Below are positions 22,590 to 30,325 of a stretch of 64,000 bases of DNA, one piece after another (position 1 is the stretch's first letter; each line of letters starts with the position of its first letter). The notes beneath the pieces were generated by a model. That model did no database searches and had not been told where the DNA came from. It was given only the letters and a program-made list of their open reading frames with translations. The translations under genes were made by a program, and so were the position numbers. This stretch comes from an uncultured Alistipes sp. (GTDB lineage: Bacteria; Bacteroidota; Bacteroidia; Bacteroidales; Rikenellaceae). The stretch spans positions 1 to 64,000 of the forward strand of contig CALLRW010000024.1 of NCBI GenBank assembly GCA_938014215.1. The letters run 5' to 3'.

Positions 22590-23477
22590 ATGGAGTACAT
22601 TTCAGTCGCGGCATTTGCCGCAAAGCACGGCATCGCGGAGCGTACCGCCCGCAACTACTGCGCCTCGGGAAAGATCGAGGGAGCCTTCTTGACGGGCAAG
22701 ACCTGGAACATTCCGGCGGATGCCACATTGCCACGACGTAAACCCCGCACGGGATATATCATGCCGCTGTTGGAGGTACTGCGCGAGCAGAAGGCCATGC
22801 GTCTCAAGGGCGGCATCTACCACCACACGCAGATCGACCTTACCTACAACTCAAATCACATCGAGGGCAGCCGGCTGACCCACGACCAGACCCGCTACAT
22901 CTTCGAGACTGACACGGTGGGCGTCGAAGGCGAGACGCTGCGGGTGGACGATATTCTCGAAACCACGAACCACTTCCGCTGCATCGACACAATCATCGAC
23001 CGGGCCACGGAGCCGCTCACCGAAGCCTTCATCAAGGAACTGCACGCACAACTCAAGTCCGGTACATCGGACAGCCGTAAAGAGTGGTTCGCCGTGGGCG
23101 ACTACAAGCGTCTGCCCAACGAGGTCGGCGGCATGGAGACTACACCTCCCGAGGACGTCCACCGCGAAATGAAGCGTCTTCTTGCGGAGTATAACGCCCG
23201 ACGGCACAAGACGCTCGACGACATCCTCGACCTGCACCAGCGTTTCGAATGCATCCACCCATTTCAGGATGGCAACGGCCGTATCGGACGCCTTGTGATG
23301 TTCAAGGAGTGTCTGGCGGCCGGCATCGTTCCCTTCATCATTACCGACGAACTCAAGATGTTTTACTACCGAGGTCTGCAACAGTGGCCAGCCATACGCG
23401 AATATCTGCGCGACACCTGCCTCACAGCACAGGACAACTACAAGGCCCAGCTCGACTACTTCCGAATCCCCTACTGA
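22590..23477 (+). CDS. Fic family protein with N-terminal excisionase-like HTH
   Basis: 295 residues from ATG at 22590, directly after the operator; the open frame upstream is antisense to the HTH gene. The N-terminal 45 residues (ISVAAFAAKHGIAERTARNY, then a WNIPADA wing) look like a HTH_17/MerR-type DNA-binding domain. The Fic domain has the inhibitory motif SNHIEGS (S88...E92-G) and an intact catalytic motif HPFQDGNGR from residue 223. AMP transfer is expected. DNA binding at the N-terminus, unlike the first Fic protein's C-terminal winged helix, suggests it may control its own dyad promoter. Target unknown. Confidence 0.88.
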   Translation: MEYISVAAFAAKHGIAERTARNYCASGKIEGAFLTGKTWNIPADATLPRRKPRTGYIMPLLEVLREQKAMRLKGGIYHHTQIDLTYNSNHIEGSRLTHDQTRYIFETDTVGVEGETLRVDDILETTNHFRCIDTIIDRATEPLTEAFIKELHAQLKSGTSDSRKEWFAVGDYKRLPNEVGGMETTPPEDVHREMKRLLAEYNARRHKTLDDILDLHQRFECIHPFQDGNGRIGRLVMFKECLAAGIVPFIITDELKMFYYRGLQQWPAIREYLRDTCLTAQDNYKAQLDYFRIPY

Positions 23478-23636
23478 AACGCCGGATCACCTTCCAGGGA
23501 CGTTATAGGGGCTGGAAATATCAGATTGGACATCAGGTCCAAACATCACAACTAGAATATTGATTTATTGACATTTAGACACATCATAACACTCACAGAA
23601 ACGATAAAAAAATCCGCAGGTTCGTTTCCAATTCGG

Positions 23637-23667
23637 TTGCAAAATCCGGGAATTTTTCGTAATTTTG
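23637..23667 (+). promoter_or_regulatory. Bacteroidetes-type promoter with no clear gene downstream
   Basis: TTG at 23637-23639 and TAATTTTG at 23660-23667 with a 20-bp spacer, an ideal Bacteroidetes promoter. The first plausible product ends at the hairpin terminator at 23809-23847, about 175 nt later. No open frame of note lies between. Confidence 0.5.
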
Positions 23668-23707
23668 TAACAACCAAGTGAATACAAGGGAAAACAGCGA
23701 AAAAAGG

Positions 23708-23729
23708 TTGTGGCCTATTCGGTGTATCT
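23708..23729 (+). repeat. Direct repeat copy 1 (candidate attachment site or gene remnant)
   Basis: TTGTGGCCTATTCGGTGTAT plus CT; it differs from the copy at 26648-26669 at three of 22 positions. It lies near the likely end of the conjugative element. Weaker similarity continues upstream (GAAAACAGC versus GAGAAACAGC). Confidence 0.4.
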
Positions 23730-23808
23730 AAATTTTTTCACAATCTTAATACGTTGACATATTGGCGATTACGACATAGGTTCAGTTATCGTTCTCTCCG
23801 CCAAGAGG

Positions 23809-23847
23809 ATGAGGATGTTGCTAACGAGCAACATCCTCATTTTTTTA
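23809..23847 (+). terminator. Strong hairpin terminator
   Basis: Perfect 14-bp stem ATGAGGATGTTGCT (23809-23822) / AGCAACATCCTCAT (23827-23840) with a 4-nt loop and a following T7 run. It can end transcripts from the promoter at 23637. Confidence 0.75.
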
Positions 23848-24357
23848 GTTGCACATCCAACTGTTTGATCGTTTGTCCGTTCAGCGTACTTTTCCGTTGA
23901 ATATGACTACTCTGCAGCGACAAACGTCTTCATAACATGGATTAATCAAATAATGAAGTACTAACCTTAGCAGGCAAACACAGGGATCTTTGACAGCCAA
24001 AATCGGCAAGCAAAGCAAGTCGTAATCCCCGCAAGGGAATGCATGGACAGAGGGGTTACAGCGACAAAAACAGTGGAGCAAGGCTGCCTCAAAGAAGCCT
24101 TAAATTATAGCGGGTAATGACTACTCCTTTGACGGAGAATAGCCATCGCCGTTGTCACCAACGTGCAACCTCACCCGCAAAGTGCTCACACAAATCATAA
24201 ATCGTCAAACAGTAGCAGACCACAACACCGTAACCTCTCCGCCAGGAAGCGAACAAGCCGAATCCGCAAAGGATTCGGCTTGTTCGCATTCGTATGTGCG
24301 GCGGAGATCCTGCCCCAGGCCCCATGCGCGATCCGGTGCACCTGAACAGGGGGGCAC
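23848..24357. other. Intergenic stretch at the element edge with one long hairpin
   Basis: About 510 bp without a convincing gene. A 66-codon minus-strand frame (23881-24081) is cysteine-rich and has no supporting context. The only strong feature is a perfect 17-bp inverted repeat, GCGAACAAGCCGAATCC (24249-24265) / GGATTCGGCTTGTTCGC (24271-24287), with a 5-nt loop and no T-run on either strand. Confidence 0.5.
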
Positions 24358-25275
24358 TCAATACTCCTCCAGCGTCCCAAGGTTGTCGCTTGTGACGAAC
24401 CAGCGGGTATTTGGCCGCACGCGGACCTCCATGCGGGTGGAGGTGCCGTCGGCCGCGGTGAACGAGCCCGAGATTTCCCCTAACCCGAAGAACTTGCGGC
24501 CGTCATAGATCGGGTCCGAACCGATGTATTCCAGGTTGTCGTATCCGTACAGCGATTTCAGGGTACTGGCAAACACCGGCGACGCTTCGTCACGTATGCC
24601 GGATACACCCATGTACGAATCCAGCCTGCCGTCGAAACAGTAGGTCACCATGGCGCGTTCCTCCCTTCCTGCCGACTCCAGATCAGCCGTCGTATCGTAA
24701 AATCCGGTATAGGCCGTCCCCGTACCGAAGTCGGCCTCCAGTTCCGAATAGATGAACTTTTCCTCAAACAGTCTGTTTGAAATGAAGTTGCCGGTGATGC
24801 GGTAGCTGTTTTCCGCAAGGCAGGTCACGGTAAAGAGGAAAGACTCGGGCGTATAATCGGGCCAGGGCCGGGATTGCGTCCCCTCGACATGCCATACGGC
24901 CCCCACGGCGTCGAGCGCCGCCCCGCCGGTTGTTATGCGGAACGAGTTGCCCCGCCACTTGTTCACGTAGATCGTACCGGCCGACTCGTCATACTCCAAT
25001 TCGGCCACTGAAAAATACTTTCTCCTGATCTCCTGCTGCAGCGCCGGATCGCCCGAAGCCTTTGCGTACCTATTTGCCTGGAATAGGTTGTCGAGTCCGT
25101 AGACCAGATCCTCCGCACAGGTGTAGACCAGACTTGCATACTCCCGGAGCGTCTGTTCCCGAACCGGATTCGATTCCGGGTCGTCGGTCGTATCCGAGCA
25201 GGACGAAAGTGCCCCGGTAAGACACAACAGCACAACGGCGGCTAATACGCAGGGTTTGATGGTTCTCGAAAACAT
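24358..25275 (-). CDS. Lipoprotein of unknown function, 305 residues
   Basis: Start at 25275 (MFSRTIKPCVLAAVVLLCL) because it gives a proper lipoprotein signal ending LTGALSSC; 16 upstream codons are open. The mature protein is acidic and beta-rich, with no recognised domain. Stretches such as YVNKWRGNSFRITTGGAALD suggest a surface or periplasmic fold. It sits in the degraded junction between the conjugative element and the SusC/D region. Its upstream side abuts a truncated thiol peroxidase gene, so an insertion or rearrangement probably placed it here. The gene itself appears intact. Confidence 0.7.
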   Translation of the reverse strand: MFSRTIKPCVLAAVVLLCLTGALSSCSDTTDDPESNPVREQTLREYASLVYTCAEDLVYGLDNLFQANRYAKASGDPALQQEIRRKYFSVAELEYDESAGTIYVNKWRGNSFRITTGGAALDAVGAVWHVEGTQSRPWPDYTPESFLFTVTCLAENSYRITGNFISNRLFEEKFIYSELEADFGTGTAYTGFYDTTADLESAGREERAMVTYCFDGRLDSYMGVSGIRDEASPVFASTLKSLYGYDNLEYIGSDPIYDGRKFFGLGEISGSFTAADGTSTRMEVRVRPNTRWFVTSDNLGTLEEY

Positions 25276-25310
25276 GGTGTCGCAGGATTGAAATGAAACT
25301 TTGGATAAAG

Positions 25311-25451
25311 TTACAAAAAACAAGCAACAAACAAAATGCGGAGCGGTGAGAGGTCGCCCTTGACCAACTCGAAATCGGGAGCCGGAGCTCCCAGCCGGAT
25401 GAACTCGCCCTCGAGCTGCACGGGCGCACCCTGAAATTTCGTCTTGGACAT
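25311..25451 (-). pseudogene. 5' remnant of a thiol peroxidase gene (tpx)
   Basis: MSKTKFQGAPVQLEGEFIRL followed by GAPAPDFELVKGDLSPL matches the N-terminus of Tpx-family peroxiredoxins. After about 38 residues the similarity ends and the frame stops, before the peroxidatic cysteine. Full-length Tpx is about 165 residues. The break is near 25325, beside the start region of the lipoprotein gene. It cannot make a working enzyme. Confidence 0.65.
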
Positions 25452-25546
25452 GATCGTAACTTCGTTTAAGGATTCACTCTCCGTCGGAACGGAAAATCCG
25501 CCCGACATATCATCCTGCAACTACGATCCGGAATCTCCGCCACCGG

Positions 25547-25830
25547 TCAATGTCCCTTCAGGCGGTTGAGCGCACTGCGCGCCTCACCCAAGGAACCGAA
25601 GTTGGACTGGATGACAAAGCGGTTCATGCGGTCGATGTCCCCCAGCGGCACCGACCCGGCGAGACAATGGCGTAGCCGTCGTAGAAGTCGTAGCCCGTCT
25701 CTTACTGGAGCGGGATGGCCCTCGCCTCTTGGTCGTTCAGATAGCCGTAAAGGCCCGTGCCGCGGTCCTTTGAGAGAAACAAGTCACCGTATAGACTGCT
25801 CCGGTCTTTCCGGTCAGCACGAGGCGGGGT
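25547..25830 (-). pseudogene. 3' remnant of a WG-repeat protein gene
   Basis: On the minus strand, RGTGLYGYLNDQEARAIPLQ runs into an in-frame TAA. ETGYDFYDGYAIVSPGR follows in the same frame, then a frameshift, then GDIDRMNRFVIQSNFGSLGE continuing to LNRLKGH and a stop at 25547. The GLYGY...IPLQ...YDF.DG.AIV pattern is that of WG repeats. At least one stop and one frameshift show it is broken. The 5' end is not identifiable. Confidence 0.55.
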
Positions 25831-25934
25831 TCAGCATTCGGATCTTCAATGTCATCTGCAAAAAATGGAGAGAAAAAATCAACCCCCGACGAGACAGGTA
25901 CCCCGTCGAGGGTTGATTCTGGATTAACGGTTAA

Positions 25935-26564
25935 TCAATAGAGCTGGATACCGGCAACAACGGCACGGGGAGCCGAGCTCGATTCGTTTGCAAAGTTGGG
26001 GCTCGTCGAGAACGTGATCGTCGACGAAGCTGTCTGACCCGTCACGCCGAGCGCGTAGTAATCCGAATCCGGCACCGTGATAGTGAAGGGAGGATTGTCC
26101 GTAGCGCCGTCATTGGCCGTCAACGCCGTACCGTCCGACGTTACCGAACCGCCTACGTTCACGTGGTTCACGTGAACGTAGAGCGTGGCGGACTTGCCCT
26201 TCCAGGCCTCGGCGTAGAACGAGAGACTCTTCGATCCCGTGACACCTACGGCCTGCGAGGTGAAGTAGCCGCTCTTGCTGCTGGTTCCGAGCTTCATGCC
26301 CGAAGCCTCCATACCGTTAAAGGTGGTCGAGTTGCCCAGCGTATAGGAGGCCGACGGAGAGTCGTCCTTCGTGCCGGTGAAGATGTCCATCAAGGTGTAT
26401 GTACCCTTCGTATCGTTACCCGACGAAACGCCACTCTGCGTCAGCGCCACGGTGCGGGTCACGACAGCCGAACCGGACTTCATCAGCTTGACTGTCAGCG
26501 TGGCATTGATCGCCGACTCGGAGGTATTCTCTCCGTCAAGAGGGGGAGGCAGATGATAGGACAA
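25935..26564 (-). pseudogene. Truncated surface protein, BACON-like end plus C-terminal domain
   Basis: 209 open codons ending at 25935, with no signal peptide or lipobox. The first residues (MSYHLPPPLDGEN) look unrelated to the rest, so the 5' part is probably missing. ATLTVKLMKSGSAVVTRTVA followed by LTQSG resembles the end of a BACON domain. The following Ser/Gly/Thr-rich beta domain ends in SSSAPRAVVAGIQLY. It may once have resembled the intact BACON lipoprotein downstream. A plus-strand terminator sits directly at its broken end. It could also be an exported protein with a distant start; truncation is my preferred reading. Confidence 0.5.
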
Positions 26565-26572
26565 CCTTCCGA

Positions 26573-26605
26573 AATCCTGTAAATTATCGATTTACAGGAT
26601 TTTTT
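26573..26605 (+). terminator. Orphan plus-strand terminator at a breakpoint
   Basis: Perfect 12-bp stem AATCCTGTAAAT (26573-26584) / ATTTACAGGATT (26590-26601), followed by T-run. It is oriented for plus-strand transcripts, but no plus-strand gene precedes it for several kilobases. The gene it served was probably lost in the rearrangement. Confidence 0.65.
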
Positions 26606-26647
26606 GTTTTTAGTCATCCTGCAAAAAGGCATCGAGAAACAGCCGAG

Positions 26648-26669
26648 CTGTGGACTATTCGGTGTACCT
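26648..26669 (+). repeat. Direct repeat copy 2
   Basis: CTGTGGACTATTCGGTGTAC plus CT; 19 of 22 positions equal the copy at 23708-23729. The 2.94 kb between the copies contains the lipoprotein gene and the gene remnants. Confidence 0.4.
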
Positions 26670-26749
26670 GGTTTCAAATCCAGACACCTTGACAAACCGA
26701 TCCATTGCCGACGGCGGGACCGATGACGGCTCCCGGCTGCCGACTCTTC

Positions 26750-26802
26750 CCTGTCGGATCTCCCCTGTCGGATCTCCCCTGCCGGATCTCCCCTGTCGGA
26801 TC
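26750..26802 (+). repeat. 14-bp tandem repeat, nearly four copies
   Basis: Units of CCTGTCGGATCTCC begin at 26750, 26764, 26778 and 26792; the third has one change and the last is incomplete. The unit is not a multiple of 3. It lies in the gap downstream of the BACON lipoprotein gene. The rest of the 26602-26877 gap shows no gene. Confidence 0.75.
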
Positions 26803-26877
26803 GGGAACCGCATCAGCATTCCGACCGCCGGTCTCCTGCCCCGAGAAAGCCCCCATACCCTCGAAACCGCACACACA

Positions 26878-26915
26878 AAAAAGGCACGGAACTCCATCCG
26901 GAATTCCGTGTCTTT
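26878..26915 (-). terminator. Terminator of the SusC/D operon
   Basis: On the minus strand an imperfect long stem (AAAGACACGGAATTCC pairing with GGAGTTCCGTGCCTTT) is followed by T-run, about 50 bp after the stop of the BACON lipoprotein gene. Confidence 0.7.
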
Positions 26916-26966
26916 CAGCATGCTCCCCAGACGGTTCAGACCCGTCACGGGATCAGTTTGAGGTTA

Positions 26967-28487
26967 TCAGAGCGATTTCGACAGCTCGATGTTGTCGAGG
27001 AACCAGCGGTTGGCCGTAGCCTCGGGCCACTGTGTCTGACGGATCGTGATGCGCGTCTCGGGCGTGATGTCCACACCTTCGATGGCCACCTCGGCACGAA
27101 TCCACTCCAGCTTGTGACCTTCGGCCCATCCAGCCTCGGGAACATCATAGGAGGCGAGCTCCTTGTCCCCGTTCGAGACAACGACGAGCAGGTTGACCGG
27201 ATCGACCTTGCCCGAGCCCTGGCGCATCGGGCACCAGTCGAACGACAGCGTCAGCTTCGTACCGGCCGGGACGTTATCCATCGACGGGAGGACGATACCG
27301 GCCTGATAGGAGGTCTTGCCGAACTTGAGGTAGTTCTGCTGCAGGTAGATGCACTCGCCCTCGGTCTTCGTCGTCACACGCAGGAACTCATAGCCCTTGG
27401 CCTCCAGCGCATCGAGTGCCGAGACACCGTCGACCTTCGGGGTCGGCAGCTGCGGGCAGTAGGCGTCGAGATTGTCATCCTCGACCGTACGGCCGGCCGG
27501 TTTTCCGTTGTTGTCTCCGGCCAACGACCACGGATCAAGCCACTCGAAATCCTCGGCATAGTAGATCTCCTTGAAGATACCCTTGTCCTCGATCTCCGAC
27601 AGCGTGATGCGGATCACGGGAGCCGCCACGCCGGCAAAGTATCCCCGCGCCGTCACCTTGTGGCCGTTGAGCGCCGCAAGGTTCATGCTCTCGGGAGCGT
27701 TGGTCACGGCAACCGAATACTGCGCACCCTCGACCACGATGTTCGTGCCGCTCAGCACGCCATCCACCGAAACATAGGTGCGGTCCTTGGGGTCATACGT
27801 GTCGATCTTCGAGGTGATGTCCTCGGCCGCCGGGTAGGTCACCTTGCCGCCCGTCGAGAGAACCTCCACCTGGTCGCACTCCACAATGGCGAGCGACTGC
27901 GTGTCGGAACCCTTCGTACCGCGCAGCGAGAGGTTGTCGCCGATATTCACCGCCGTGGAGTTGATGACGTAGACATTGCCCGAATTCTCGGTATCGCTGA
28001 CCACGAATCCGTCGGTGGTCAGCGTCATGACAATCACATTGGGAAGCGACACCACGGTCTCGTCGGCCAGCGCCGCAATCTCCGACGGTGCGTAATCCTT
28101 CACGTCACGGTACTTGTCGCCGTTCTGCGAGATCAGCACCTCGGCCCGGCTGGCCAGCGTGCTGCCCTTGAATACGAGGGTTGCCTTGCGGGGGTTGTCC
28201 TCGGCGCCATCGCGCATGTTGTCCGTCACCGAAACCGTCACCTCCGTTGTTCCGGCGCCACCCTGCGTGGGCGAAATCGTCACCCAGTCGGGAACCTCCG
28301 AGATCCAGTTTGCATCGGAATACACGGTGATCAGCTTCTGCGAGGCGTTCTGTGCCTCGAAGGTCAGCGTCGTGGCACTCGCCAGCACCGCCTTCGAAAG
28401 CTGGTCCTCCTCTTCGCTGCAGCCCGAAAAGCCGCACAGGGCCAAAGCTGCGAGAACCGAAGCCGTTATCTGTTTTGCCAGTTTCAT
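26967..28487 (-). CDS. BACON-domain surface lipoprotein downstream of SusC/SusD
   Basis: 506 residues with a lipoprotein signal ending CGFSGC. A BACON domain spans about residues 35-125, with PDWVTISPTQGGAGTTEVTV. It is followed by an OB-fold-like middle domain (DGFVVSDTENSGNVYVINST) and a C-terminal beta-sandwich from about residue 310, ending with FLDNIELSKSL. The gene is third in order after susC and susD, 26 bp after susD, and a terminator follows. In such operons this position holds a surface glycan- or ligand-binding lipoprotein (SusE/F-like). The ligand cannot be read from the sequence. Confidence 0.82.
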   Translation of the reverse strand: MKLAKQITASVLAALALCGFSGCSEEEDQLSKAVLASATTLTFEAQNASQKLITVYSDANWISEVPDWVTISPTQGGAGTTEVTVSVTDNMRDGAEDNPRKATLVFKGSTLASRAEVLISQNGDKYRDVKDYAPSEIAALADETVVSLPNVIVMTLTTDGFVVSDTENSGNVYVINSTAVNIGDNLSLRGTKGSDTQSLAIVECDQVEVLSTGGKVTYPAAEDITSKIDTYDPKDRTYVSVDGVLSGTNIVVEGAQYSVAVTNAPESMNLAALNGHKVTARGYFAGVAAPVIRITLSEIEDKGIFKEIYYAEDFEWLDPWSLAGDNNGKPAGRTVEDDNLDAYCPQLPTPKVDGVSALDALEAKGYEFLRVTTKTEGECIYLQQNYLKFGKTSYQAGIVLPSMDNVPAGTKLTLSFDWCPMRQGSGKVDPVNLLVVVSNGDKELASYDVPEAGWAEGHKLEWIRAEVAIEGVDITPETRITIRQTQWPEATANRWFLDNIELSKSL

Positions 28488-28513
28488 AATCTTCTCTTTT
28501 TTCTGTGTCCGTC

Positions 28514-30304
28514 TTAGAATGAAAGTCCGTCGTTCCAGCCCGGATTCTGCGTGAGGTTCGGGTTCAGCGAACGCTCGTTGATGGGAATCGGGTAGAGGTA
28601 GTCGCGCTCCTCGTTGTAGGGGGTGCGCTCGATGTTCTTGTGATAGGAGACGTAACCGCGCGTGCCGCCCGAAAGCAGAATCTCCGTACCGATCTGGTAA
28701 ACATACACGCCGTCACCGGCCTCCGGTTTGGCCGAACCCTCGTTGTAAAGGATCAGGTCGGTCTTGCCGTCGCCCGTCAGGTCATACTGACCGGCACCCG
28801 GGAAGTACATGCCCGTCAGGGCCTGGTCGAGGCACGGTCCGGCCTTCCAGCGGACCAGATCCTCGTAGCGCGTACCCTCCTGGATCATCTCGATGGCGCG
28901 CTCGCGGCGGATCTCGAGGATCACACCCTGGTTGGCGCCCGAGACGTTCGAGAAGCCGTATTCGCTCGACAGGAGGTACCAGTCGGGGTTGGCATTGGCC
29001 TCGGCCAGTTTCAGGTCAGGCATGTCCACACGGTCGCGGATCTTGTTGATCGAGATGTCGAGGTCATCCTGCGTCAGCGTACCGAGTTCGGCCTTCGCCT
29101 CGGCGTAGTTGAGCATCACCTCTGCCAGACGGTAGACCGGAATGTCGCACGTCGAACGGTCGTTGCGGTCGACGTTGCCGCCCGAATCGTCGGGGTTCTG
29201 CACGAACTTGATCGGCTGGTAGCCCGTCACCGAGCATCCGAAGTCGGGAGCCAGCACCTCGGTCTTGCCGATGCGCGTGTAGCCCGGCGTGCGGATCGAC
29301 TGGGCCAGACGCGGATCCCGATCCTTCGTCTCCTCGACGAAGGACTCCTCCTGCCAGCCCGTCCGGTCGGTGAAGCGCAAACCATCCTTCATCAGGTACA
29401 TGTTCACCATCTTGCGCGTGTAGCCCGGGCGTCCCTGGGTCGGAACCAGCGTGAAGGCCGTGGCGTTGTGGTGAATGGCCAGACCGTAGTCGAACTTGAT
29501 GGCCAGGATGTACTCGTCGGGGCTGGCGTTCTCCTGAGCGAAGAGCATCATGTAGTCCGAATCGGGGTTGCCCGTCGAATAGAGCTTGTAGGGGCCCTGG
29601 TTGATCACCTCGCCGGCAGCCTTGGCAGCCAGATCCAGGTAGTAGGTGTAGTCGTTGGCGCCGTCGATCTGCACGTCGTGGTACTTGCGGTAGGTACCTT
29701 CGTAGAGGCAGAACTGCGCCTTGAGAGCCAGCGCCGCCCAGCGGTTGACGCGGTAGGTGCTCACCTCGGCCGGAAGCTCGTTAATCGCGAAATCGATATC
29801 CTCGATCATCTTCGTCATGATCAGTTCGCGCGAATCACGCGGATTGTAGAGTGCCTCGTCGGCCGAACCCAGCTGTACGTCGTACCAGGGCACGTCGCCG
29901 AAACGTTTCACCTTCTCGAAGTAGAAGTAGGCACGGAAGAAGCGGGCCAGCGCCGTATAGTGCGTGACGGCATCCTTGTCGTCACACTGATCGGCATACT
30001 CGAGCAGCGTGTTGATGCGCCGCAGGTCGGTCCACGTCCAACCGCCGCCCGAGTTGGGAACGGTGCGCTTGTTGCCGCCGAGAATCTCGTCGGAGAGGGT
30101 CTGACAGACCATCAGATCGCTCTGGTCGTCATAGGGATCCTTGTCCAGCATGTTGTTGTACAGCGGGTTGGTGAACAGCTGGAGATCGGTCTCGGTCTTG
30201 AAATAGTCCGTCTGAGTCATTTGACTCATCGGCTTCGTGTCGAGCAGATCACAACTCGACAGTCCCGCTGTCAAGGCCACGGCCAATATGATAATTCGTT
30301 TCAT
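28514..30304 (-). CDS. SusD/RagB-family outer-membrane lipoprotein
   Basis: 596 residues, lipobox LTAGLSSC at about residues 12-19. Typical SusD features are TDYFKTETDLQLFTNPLYNN near the N-terminus, TPR-like helices, and a C-terminal region with RRERAIEMIQEGTRYEDLVR WKAG, then YPIPINERSLNPNLTQNPGW at the end. It is the surface lid that hands ligand to the SusC transporter. The gene begins 21 bp after susC on the same strand. Length is in the usual range. Ligand unknown; the phosphoesterase gene upstream hints at a phosphorylated compound. Confidence 0.93.
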   Translation of the reverse strand: MKRIIILAVALTAGLSSCDLLDTKPMSQMTQTDYFKTETDLQLFTNPLYNNMLDKDPYDDQSDLMVCQTLSDEILGGNKRTVPNSGGGWTWTDLRRINTLLEYADQCDDKDAVTHYTALARFFRAYFYFEKVKRFGDVPWYDVQLGSADEALYNPRDSRELIMTKMIEDIDFAINELPAEVSTYRVNRWAALALKAQFCLYEGTYRKYHDVQIDGANDYTYYLDLAAKAAGEVINQGPYKLYSTGNPDSDYMMLFAQENASPDEYILAIKFDYGLAIHHNATAFTLVPTQGRPGYTRKMVNMYLMKDGLRFTDRTGWQEESFVEETKDRDPRLAQSIRTPGYTRIGKTEVLAPDFGCSVTGYQPIKFVQNPDDSGGNVDRNDRSTCDIPVYRLAEVMLNYAEAKAELGTLTQDDLDISINKIRDRVDMPDLKLAEANANPDWYLLSSEYGFSNVSGANQGVILEIRRERAIEMIQEGTRYEDLVRWKAGPCLDQALTGMYFPGAGQYDLTGDGKTDLILYNEGSAKPEAGDGVYVYQIGTEILLSGGTRGYVSYHKNIERTPYNEERDYLYPIPINERSLNPNLTQNPGWNDGLSF

Positions 30305-30325
30305 GAATGATCGTAACGTTGAAGG

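Larger units (their letters stand above)
23674..23847 (+). ncRNA. Candidate small RNA between promoter and terminator
   Basis: The interval starts about 7 bp after an ideal -7 box and ends at a strong intrinsic terminator. It has no credible coding frame; a 16-codon frame from a GTG at 23710 is the best. It contains the 22-bp sequence that recurs at 26648. Whether it is an RNA gene or the remnant of a truncated coding gene cannot be decided here. Confidence 0.35.

Noticed and set aside
23881..24081. 66-codon minus-strand frame in the gap after the second Fic gene
   Set aside because: Cysteine-rich without a motif, no promoter box close to the start and no neighbour to support it.
26648..26690. 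Possible tRNA 3' fragment (GGTTTCAAATCC next to ACACCTT)
   Set aside because: The T-arm would have a 4-bp stem with an 8-nt loop and no matching 5' acceptor strand is present upstream.
26650..26961. Open frames on both strands across the 14-bp repeats
   Set aside because: They are produced by the repeat and the terminator hairpin, and no conserved protein pattern is visible beyond the first few residues.
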